This document shows positions 42,425-48,060 of a stretch of DNA of 48,060 nt, piece by piece. Below the pieces are notes generated by a model, which saw only the letters and a list, made by a program, of their open reading frames with translations, had not been told where the DNA came from and made no database searches. The DNA comes from CAYPHY01 sp964410625 (GTDB lineage: Bacteria > Chloroflexota > Anaerolineae > Promineifilales > Promineifilaceae): contig CAYPHY010000040.1 of assembly GCA_964410625.1 (NCBI GenBank), positions 1 to 48,060 of the forward strand, given 5' to 3'. How positions within the stretch are numbered: the first letter of the stretch is position 1; each line of letters opens with the position of its first letter. A program made the position numbers and the translations under genes.

Positions 42425-43231
42425 CTATCCTTCCTTGCTATCTTTGCCCAAAACGGCATTTTGTCGCCACTCTTCCAGAAAGTTCAGAACGGTGTCATAC
42501 TGCTCCAGGCGGATCGCCTTATAGCCAGACACGCCAAAGCGCCGGTACAGTTCGGAGAAAACGCTTTGATAAGTGTTTTGACCGGGCCCTTGTTCCTGGA
42601 GCAGAGCAGCCAACGCTTTTACTCGCAGGCTGATTTCGGCCGCTTGTTCATCGGTAATTTGATTTCCAGGCCAGACCCTGCTTTCCAACCTGCTTAACCT
42701 TTTGCGAATATCGCCTACCACTTCAGATGCCTTGTCCAACCTGGTCTCTGTGGTTGTAACTCTTTGTTCAATGATCATTTGCTGTTCAGCCATGTTTGCT
42801 ATAGCTAGCGCCATATCTCGTATGCTGGCAAGATTACTGAATGGAGAAGTAGTCGCGGGCTGAAAAGCTCTTGCTAATACCTCATAGCATTCTCGCTGAT
42901 ATTGAACAATCTTTTCTCTAAGCTCTTCTTTGACCCTGCTTGCACTAATACCAAAGAGCCAACCATTCAGATACTTAAGCGGTAGACAAAGTAGCTCAGG
43001 ACGGCCGCCAGAGGAGTTTGTACGTGTAACACGTACAAACCTCACTGATTCAGCCATGACGACATCTCTCATGATGCGTTCTCTCTGACCACTCCAGGAG
43101 ACACCCAAATAGTCGCAAATCGGTCTAACGGGAATATAAGGTTCATCCTCTACCAAGAACACCCTTAACTCGTCACCGTAAAAGTCTATCCTTTTCTCAT
43201 TTACAGGTACTAACGCATTATCCTGGCTCAC
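42425..43231 (-). CDS. Phage antirepressor-like (P22 AR N-terminal domain) protein
   Basis: The N-terminal part (about 10-130) matches the P22-type antirepressor N-terminal domain: FYGDELRVFLVEDEPYIPVRPICDYLGV, RRNSSGG-like TRTNSSGGRPELLCLPLKYLNGWLFGI and YQRECYEVLARAF. A coiled-coil region (about 145-200) follows, then a C-terminal domain with YRRFGVSGYKAIRLEQYDTVLNFLEEW. Such domains bind phage repressors or DNA; the role here is unknown. GTG start with AGGAGG 6 nt upstream. It is translationally coupled to an ABC ATPase, unusual for this family. No other phage gene is nearby. Confidence 0.85.
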   Translation of the reverse strand: MSQDNALVPVNEKRIDFYGDELRVFLVEDEPYIPVRPICDYLGVSWSGQRERIMRDVVMAESVRFVRVTRTNSSGGRPELLCLPLKYLNGWLFGISASRVKEELREKIVQYQRECYEVLARAFQPATTSPFSNLASIRDMALAIANMAEQQMIIEQRVTTTETRLDKASEVVGDIRKRLSRLESRVWPGNQITDEQAAEISLRVKALAALLQEQGPGQNTYQSVFSELYRRFGVSGYKAIRLEQYDTVLNFLEEWRQNAVLGKDSKEG

Positions 43232-43282
43232 GCTTACCCTCCTGAATTGCTAAATAGATTGATAGATCAACAGATCAGAATC

Positions 43283-43325
43283 TCTCAGTCTCCCAGTCTC
43301 TTAATCTCCTAATCTCCAATCTCTC
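43283..43325. repeat. Word-repeat array, family C
   Basis: Direct words AGTCTCCCAGTCTCTT, AATCTCCTAATCTCC and AATCTCTCC end 2 nt before the stop codon of the hydrolase gene. It is the same word family as 4050-4118 and 16395-16462. Confidence 0.85.
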
Positions 43326-43327
43326 CC

Positions 43328-44794
43328 CTACGGATGCGGCCCGGCGTAGTTGATGAAAAAGGCCGGCGGCCGAGCATTCTCCAGGCAGCTTGTGTCCAGG
43401 TTAGCGGGATCGGCCGTTTCCAGAAAGCGATCAACTACCTGTGGCATACAACCGGCAATCAGCACGGTATGGCCGAAGCCAGGAACCACGATATGGCGGC
43501 TATTCGATAGCGTCTCGGCAACTTGCTCGGCATAGATCGGCGGCGTGATCGGGTCAGCTTCGCCAGAGATGAGTAGTGTCGGAATGTCGCTCTGCAGCGG
43601 TTGGCGCAGGGCGGGGTCTACGTCGGCTTGCGGCCAGTTTTCGCAAAGCTGGACAAAGTATTCGGCTTGCAGCGGGAAATAGGTGTCGGCTTGCAGGGCG
43701 GCCGCTTCTTCCATATCAATCAATGGCGCATCCTCGGAACAGGTAACGGCATAGAGCATCCCGGTGTCCAACGACTGGAGATTTGAAAAGGCCAGCCCTT
43801 GCGCGATCAATGGCCCAAAGTCGCCGCTCGCTTGTGCTTGGTGGATCATCAGCGGCAGCAAGGCCACAAAATCAGGGCTATAGAGCAAGTTGAAGATGAT
43901 CTGCGTGAGAAAATCGCGTACTAGCGTCAGTTCAATCGGCTCATTGCTCAGTGGGTGGATGACCTCTATCGCTTGTGGCTCTGCCAGCCGTTCCAACAAG
44001 CCTTCAAAATCGGCTTGCAGGTCGGGGAATTGTTGGTTGCAGGTGGGGTCGGCCGCGCAGCGTTCAAACAGTAGTTCCATCGCCCGTTGCCCATCACGCG
44101 GGGTTTGCAAAAATAGCACCAGTTCCGGGCTGACGACAGCATCCAGGACGACGCTACGCACTCGTTCGGGGAAGAGGCGCATATAGGCCAGCGCCGCCCG
44201 CGTGCCATAAGAGCCGCCATAGAGGTTGATCTGCTCATAGCCCAACGCCGCCCTTACCTCGTCCAAGTCGGCCATCGCTATATTCGTTGTATAGAGGCTG
44301 AGGTCGGCGTGCTCGGCCAGCGTCTCGCGGCACCCATCTACTAGCGCCAGGGCTTCTTCGTCGGTCAGCTCTGTATTCAGCGATTCATTTTGCAAATTCT
44401 CGCAAGGCAAACCATTGGATTCGCCCGTGCCGCGCTGGTCAATGAGGACAATATCCCGTTCCTGGTTGATGTTGTCGAGAAGGGGAATAAGCAGTGGAAA
44501 CGCTTCGGTTGCTGCCTGTCCCGGCCCACCGGCCAACATAAACAACGGGTCGAGGGCAGGGGTGCTGTCGGTGGCGGGAATGACGGCGACGTTCAGGTCG
44601 ATGGTCCGGCCGCTTTGGGCCGCACGATCCTCGTAAACGGTCAGTGTTCCACATTGGGCGGTCATCCCACCGGCTAACCGGCAAGGCTCCAGGGCGAGGG
44701 TGGACTCGTTACCCGCACCTCCCACACCACAAGCGGCCGTTGCGACCAGTAGCACAAACAAAACAATGAATGAGGAGAAACGATAACTATTCAT
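43328..44794 (-). CDS. Lipoprotein alpha/beta hydrolase, TAP-like / prolyl aminopeptidase family (S33)
   Basis: The signal peptide ends at a lipobox Cys (ATAAC, about residue 22). The hydrolase fold has the oxyanion motif MLAGGPGQAATEA, the nucleophile GGSYGTR, and a C-terminal TAP-like part with LLISGEADPITPP and the His in GFGHTVLIAGC. These enzymes release N-terminal residues, often proline, or act on peptide-like esters. The length of about 488 residues is normal. The start (44794 or ATG at 44800) is uncertain; neither has a strong SD. Confidence 0.88.
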   Translation of the reverse strand: MNSYRFSSFIVLFVLLVATAACGVGGAGNESTLALEPCRLAGGMTAQCGTLTVYEDRAAQSGRTIDLNVAVIPATDSTPALDPLFMLAGGPGQAATEAFPLLIPLLDNINQERDIVLIDQRGTGESNGLPCENLQNESLNTELTDEEALALVDGCRETLAEHADLSLYTTNIAMADLDEVRAALGYEQINLYGGSYGTRAALAYMRLFPERVRSVVLDAVVSPELVLFLQTPRDGQRAMELLFERCAADPTCNQQFPDLQADFEGLLERLAEPQAIEVIHPLSNEPIELTLVRDFLTQIIFNLLYSPDFVALLPLMIHQAQASGDFGPLIAQGLAFSNLQSLDTGMLYAVTCSEDAPLIDMEEAAALQADTYFPLQAEYFVQLCENWPQADVDPALRQPLQSDIPTLLISGEADPITPPIYAEQVAETLSNSRHIVVPGFGHTVLIAGCMPQVVDRFLETADPANLDTSCLENARPPAFFINYAGPHP

Positions 44795-44800
44795 AAACAT

Positions 44801-45279
44801 CCATTCGTTGCACGGATTGAAGTTGCCAAGCTATTACCTGTATATGGTTCTGAACCGGAAAGAACTCCCCGCTTGTCCCTGTTGTCTAATTACGCAGGCA
44901 CAGGAGTAAAGTTGCGCCGCTTCTATGAGAAGCGGCGGGCTATAAGCTGTGAACAAGCGATCAGCTTTTAATTAGCGTCATCTGCGTAACCTTTTTAGCC
45001 AACCAAGTGTGTGTCCAATGAACACAAATTTCACGAACTACCCATCGCCGTTCCTTGACAACGGTGCTATGATAAGGTGCTGGCTGTTGTGGGTTTTGTG
45101 GGTTTAGTGTATCGGATGCCATTGTTATCACTGCTTGAACGTAAGGGATTAATTGGCTAAAGCATTCATATTTTGTAGCGCGATTTGCCAAATCGTGCCA
45201 CAGATTGAAATTAGAAAGGTAGCCTTTAAGGTTATTGCGCTACAAAATCAACGGGCGTGGTCTAAGGGTGTGGTTTGAG
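44801..45279. other. 479-nt gene-free region between hydrolase and HTH genes
   Basis: It contains half of a family B word array near 44980-44992 (AGCGTCATCTGCGTAAC), and the family A inverted repeat at 45170-45248, which covers the first part of the upstream open frame of the HTH gene. I saw no other gene or clear promoter. Confidence 0.5.
45170..45248. repeat. Family A inverted repeat with inner hairpin
   Basis: ATTTTGTAGCGC (45170-45181) pairs perfectly with GCGCTACAAAAT (45237-45248). Inside is GATTTG-CCAAATC (45182-45194), the family A core. The long open frame of the HTH gene starts inside the right arm, which argues for a later start codon. Confidence 0.85.
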
Positions 45280-45786
45280 GTGAAAAAGGGCAGTAAGTAC
45301 TATCCACTCTATCAATATCTGGAGCAAAGCGGAGAGCAGGAAGTGACGCTGACCTTTGCGGCCGTTGAATCACTATTGAACAGCCCACTTCCCGCCTCGG
45401 CACGAAAGCAGCGCGGCTGGTGGAGCAATCGTGATTCCAGTGTCTGGCTCAGCGCCGGATATGACGTGGTAGACCTCGACCTGAATGAGGAAAGGGTTGT
45501 TTTTCGCCATCGCTCTTCCTCCTACCGGATCTCCTATCAGGGCAACACACCGGTATGGAATGCTGATTCTATTCGCGCCCTCCGCCACTATATGGATTTA
45601 ACGCAGGAGCAGATGGCGGAAACGCTGGGGGTGCGCCAACAAACGATTAGCGAGTGGGAAACCAATGTCTATTCGCCCAGTCGAGCCACAACCAAGTATT
45701 TGACGCTAGTGGCCGAACGCGCAGGTTTCCTTTATAACGCTGATAGCGACGACGCTGATAGCTACACAGAGCCACCACCAGAATAA
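45280..45786 (+). CDS. Helix-turn-helix protein with N-terminal DUF7662-like domain
   Basis: The N-terminal half (about 1-90) has YPLYQYLEQS, EVTLTFAAVESLL and RGWWSNRDSSVW, matching DUF7662-type domains seen next to nuclease and HTH genes. The C-terminal half (about 93-150) is an XRE-type HTH (LRHYMDLTQEQMAETLGVRQQTISEWE). So it is likely a DNA-binding regulator. I chose the GTG at 45280 since the open frame back to the TTG at 45235 lies in a repeat arm; the SD (AAGGG, 11 nt) is weak. The target is unknown. Confidence 0.75.
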   Translation: MKKGSKYYPLYQYLEQSGEQEVTLTFAAVESLLNSPLPASARKQRGWWSNRDSSVWLSAGYDVVDLDLNEERVVFRHRSSSYRISYQGNTPVWNADSIRALRHYMDLTQEQMAETLGVRQQTISEWETNVYSPSRATTKYLTLVAERAGFLYNADSDDADSYTEPPPE

Positions 45787-45858
45787 AAAACCAGCTTCCT
45801 CGTCCTATCGCCGTATGAGAGAGGAACAACATTCACGTATTGGATTTGGGACTTTTTT

Positions 45859-47505
45859 ATGAATGTTCGCTATCGCCGACTATCGGCTTTCTTATTTCTT
45901 GCACTGTCGTTGATCGTGATCGCCCTGGCGCGGCCGTTTGCTGTGTTTAGCGATGAGACACTATTTGAGCCAGTGGCGTTCGTCGGGGAAGCAGCACGGG
46001 CTACCAGTGGGGAGTTATCAGCCAGGCGCAGCCGCCCTGTTGCCATCAATTGGTCGGCTATGCGGCCGCAAAGCTCGCAGATTAAGCTGAATTTATTTGA
46101 TGATGTGGTGATGACCGCCACGCGCGAACGGGTAGACACATCGGCGGCCGTTGAAGGGTACGTCTGGGTCGGCCGTGTTGTGGGACATGATGACGGGCAA
46201 GTCGCGCTCTCGGTTCATGACGGAGTTATGGCTGGGGCTGTCTCCCTCAATGGGATTGAAAGTTATACGATTCGCTATAGCGGAGATGGGCAACACCATC
46301 TCGTCAGCGAAGTAGACCACACGACCTATCTAAGGCCAACAGCCCCCGATTATATCATTCCCGAAGCACCTTTGACGGTAGCCAGGTCGGCCGAAGCGGC
46401 ATCCTGTGAGGATGGTTCACAAATTGATTTGATGGTGGCCTATACAGCGGATGCACGGGCGGCCGAGGGCGGGCAGGCGGCGATAGAAGCGTTGATCAAT
46501 CTGCGCGTCAACGGTATGAACCAGGCTAACATGAACAGCCAGGTCAATGTTAATTTTGAGTTGGTGCGCGTGATGGAGGTTGATTACCAGGAATCGGGCA
46601 ACCTATCTACCGATCTATACCGCTTGATGGACCAGACGGATGCCTATCTGAATGAGGTTCACAACGCGCGAGATGCGAGCAAAGCGGACCTGGTTGGGCT
46701 TTATGTGGCGGAAGGAAACAATGGGATGTGTGGCAATGCTTTCCAGATGGTCGTGGAAGAAAGCTGGTTTGAAGCATTTGCCTTTGGCGTCTCTGCATTG
46801 GACTATCCTGGGACCTACAGTTGTAGCCCACTGACATTGGCCCATGAATTCGGCCACAACATGGGCAACGCCCACGACCGGCAAAATGCTGGTGGCAATC
46901 TCCCTAATGATTTCTTCGCCTATGGGTATCAGGCTCCGAACAAGGCATTTCGCACCATTATGGCTTATGATTGCTCCGGTCAGAGTTGCCCGCGCATTAA
47001 TTACTGGTCGAATCCTGATGTCCAGTATGGGGGGCAGCCAACGGGGGTGGATTTTGAGAGCAACCCAAGTCAGGCGGCCGATGTCGCTCGTTCGCTCCGC
47101 GAATCGGCCCTACTCATTGCTAACTTCCGCAATAGCTGCACGCCCTCAACGGAGACGCCTTCACCCACGCCAACGGCCACCGCAACGGCGACAGCAACCG
47201 CAACCTCCCCTGTTGCGTCGCCAACCACAACCGCCACGGCCACCGCCACCAACACCCCTGCGAGTACCGCTACGCCGACGCTAATCCCCCCCTATTCCGC
47301 TACACCATCCTCCACGCCGACCATGACACCTGGCGTATCGGCTACTTCACAGGCAGAGACAACGGCGACGATAACCCCTTCGGCAACCGTCGGGCCGTTT
47401 TCCAGCCCGACCCAAGAGAGCATCTTGCCTACTGTGGAGCCTACAGCGACGATCCGGCCACCAATAAATGGCTCTAATGTCTACATCCCTTTCACCATGC
47501 GCTAA
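45859..47505 (+). CDS. Secreted reprolysin-like metalloprotease (M12 type)
   Basis: A signal peptide (about 9-30) and a propeptide-like region (about 35-180) precede the catalytic domain (about 188-415). The zinc motif HEFGHNMGNAHD (residues 329-340) is intact, with His329, His333, His339 and catalytic Glu330, and is followed by a Met-turn (RTIMAYDC). A Thr/Pro/Ser/Ala-rich linker (about 415-535) with many TPT and TAT words leads to the end SNVYIPFTMR, a short tail like that of the M6-like protein here. The SD is weak. The substrate is unknown. Confidence 0.88.
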   Translation: MNVRYRRLSAFLFLALSLIVIALARPFAVFSDETLFEPVAFVGEAARATSGELSARRSRPVAINWSAMRPQSSQIKLNLFDDVVMTATRERVDTSAAVEGYVWVGRVVGHDDGQVALSVHDGVMAGAVSLNGIESYTIRYSGDGQHHLVSEVDHTTYLRPTAPDYIIPEAPLTVARSAEAASCEDGSQIDLMVAYTADARAAEGGQAAIEALINLRVNGMNQANMNSQVNVNFELVRVMEVDYQESGNLSTDLYRLMDQTDAYLNEVHNARDASKADLVGLYVAEGNNGMCGNAFQMVVEESWFEAFAFGVSALDYPGTYSCSPLTLAHEFGHNMGNAHDRQNAGGNLPNDFFAYGYQAPNKAFRTIMAYDCSGQSCPRINYWSNPDVQYGGQPTGVDFESNPSQAADVARSLRESALLIANFRNSCTPSTETPSPTPTATATATATATSPVASPTTTATATATNTPASTATPTLIPPYSATPSSTPTMTPGVSATSQAETTATITPSATVGPFSSPTQESILPTVEPTATIRPPINGSNVYIPFTMR

Positions 47506-47513
47506 ATTGCTCC

Positions 47514-47542
47514 TTGACGGATAACACGCTACCGTGTATACT
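47514..47542 (+). promoter_or_regulatory. Sigma70-type promoter upstream of the small charged protein
   Basis: TTGACG (47514-47519) and TATACT (47537-47542) are separated by 17 nt. Transcription would start near 47549 and give a leader of about 150 nt for the gene at 47701. An inverted repeat GCTCCTTGA with TCAAGGAGC (47509 and about 47590) encloses the promoter. Confidence 0.65.
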
Positions 47543-47700
47543 GCTGTGGTATCTTAGACGCACAACAGTAGATACTTTGTGTTGAGAACTCAAGGAGCAT
47601 CCTGGTCATCATGAGGCCATGCCTGCCTGGTGTTCTGGTTCACGACGGCCGCTGACTAAAAATCCGCGTCATCTGCATAACAATTTTCAGGAGAGACAAC

Positions 47701-47928
47701 ATGGGCAATTATCAGATCAATGAAGTCATCGAACGATGGGGAAAGGGAGAGCTAACCGGCGAACAGGCTATCGGCCAATCCCTCCTGCACATCCAAGATT
47801 TAACCGAGCGCATGGGGCTCCTGGAACAACGCCTGGAAGCGTGGCGCAACGAACTGAACCAACGGCCGCTGCCCGAAAAGTCTCCAACCACTAAAACACG
47901 CCGGAGAAGACGGCCGTCTGGAGGATGA
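47701..47928 (+). CDS. Small protein with basic C-terminus
   Basis: I do not recognise this 75-residue protein. It is amphipathic and helical (about 5-55), with a hydrophilic tail of Arg and Lys (KTRRRRRPSGG). It could bind nucleic acid or another protein. A strong SD (AGGAG, 8 nt) precedes the ATG and a promoter lies at 47514-47542. Confidence 0.75.
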   Translation: MGNYQINEVIERWGKGELTGEQAIGQSLLHIQDLTERMGLLEQRLEAWRNELNQRPLPEKSPTTKTRRRRRPSGG

Positions 47929-47934
47929 CAGGGT

Positions 47935-48060
47935 GAGGGGGTGAAAAGGTGACAAGGGGAGGGTGATAAAGTTGCACAATGAAAGGGTGACGGTTTACAA
48001 TCTTTCTGTCACCCTGTCACCCTGTCACCCTGTCACCCTGTCACCCTGTCACCCTGTCAC
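47935..48060. repeat. Word-type repeat region ending in an 8-nt minisatellite
   Basis: The left part has words GACAGGGTGA and GGTGACAAGG, and the right part (48007-48060) has about 6.75 tandem copies of TGTCACCC running off the window end. The two parts are inverse complements in composition, so this looks like a word-type inverted repeat whose right arm has expanded. Confidence 0.9.

Noticed and set aside
42425..43231. Prophage suggested by the antirepressor-like gene
   Set aside because: No integrase, structural, lysis or repressor genes and no attachment site were seen around it.
45235..45279. TTG start for the HTH gene at 45235
   Set aside because: The first codons lie in the right arm of a family A inverted repeat, so a later GTG is more likely, although its SD is weak.

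Overview
The window looks like chromosomal DNA of a Chloroflexota bacterium (Anaerolineae/Ardenticatenia-like). This is inferred from gene content (T-box control, MalT-like/BTAD regulators, many Pro/Thr-rich lipoproteins, secreted proteases with a short C-terminal LP-hydrophobic-R tail), from a GC content judged by eye in the mid-50s percent, and from an extreme excess of the palindrome CGGCCG. No sequence search was run, so the taxonomy is tentative. The window is mostly ordinary housekeeping and secreted-protein genes. No prophage, CRISPR array, insertion sequence or rRNA was recognised.

Layout. 1-6.0 kb (minus strand): a tryptophan unit led by a promoter and a T-box riboswitch with a TGG (Trp) specifier, then trpB2, trpE, trpS and a lipoprotein. 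6.05-6.6 kb: a DUF4160/DUF2442 pair in which the DUF4160 gene carries one in-frame amber codon. 6.7-11.5 kb: ComM/YifB ATPase, then a NarL-type two-component pair. 12.2-14.7 kb: a large sulfatase with an inserted internal-repeat region. 14.8-18.7 kb: MmcQ/YjbR, class V aminotransferase, GNAT and acyl-CoA ligase. 18.8-25.3 kb: M6-like secreted protease with a changed zinc motif, Ser/Thr kinase, alpha/beta hydrolase. 25.4-32.0 kb: giant MalT-like/BTAD regulator, uracil-DNA glycosylase-like protein, membrane protein, cytidine deaminase, short GlmU-like uridyltransferase, tRNA-Gln. 32.2-39.0 kb: GH6 cellulase, then lipoproteins, one resembling an S1 protease propeptide and lying beside a TIMP/NTR-like protein. 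39.3-44.8 kb: membrane protein, YjbQ, a NatAB-like ABC transporter coupled to a phage-antirepressor-like gene, and a TAP-like hydrolase. 45.2-48.06 kb: HTH protein, reprolysin-like protease, small charged protein, minisatellite.

The most striking feature runs across the whole window. Many intergenic spacers hold an inverted repeat built from short near-tandem words of about 6-10 nt, with one arm carrying copies of a word and the other its reverse complement. The word differs from spacer to spacer but falls into a few families: (A) GTAGCGCGgattTGCCAAATCGCGCTAC-like, (B) ACGCGGATT/ACGCAGATT/ACGAATT-like, (C) AGTCTC/AATCTCC-like, (D) GAAACCGGGTTTC, and several one-off words. They occur between convergent, co-directional and divergent genes. 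They also reach into the T-box leader, the 3' end of trpB2 and the interior of trpE, and some sit where a ribosome-binding site would be. I do not know a description of them as a system.

All functions are read from protein motifs and context. Coordinates of starts were adjusted where a Shine-Dalgarno sequence or a repeat-derived N-terminus argued for an internal start.
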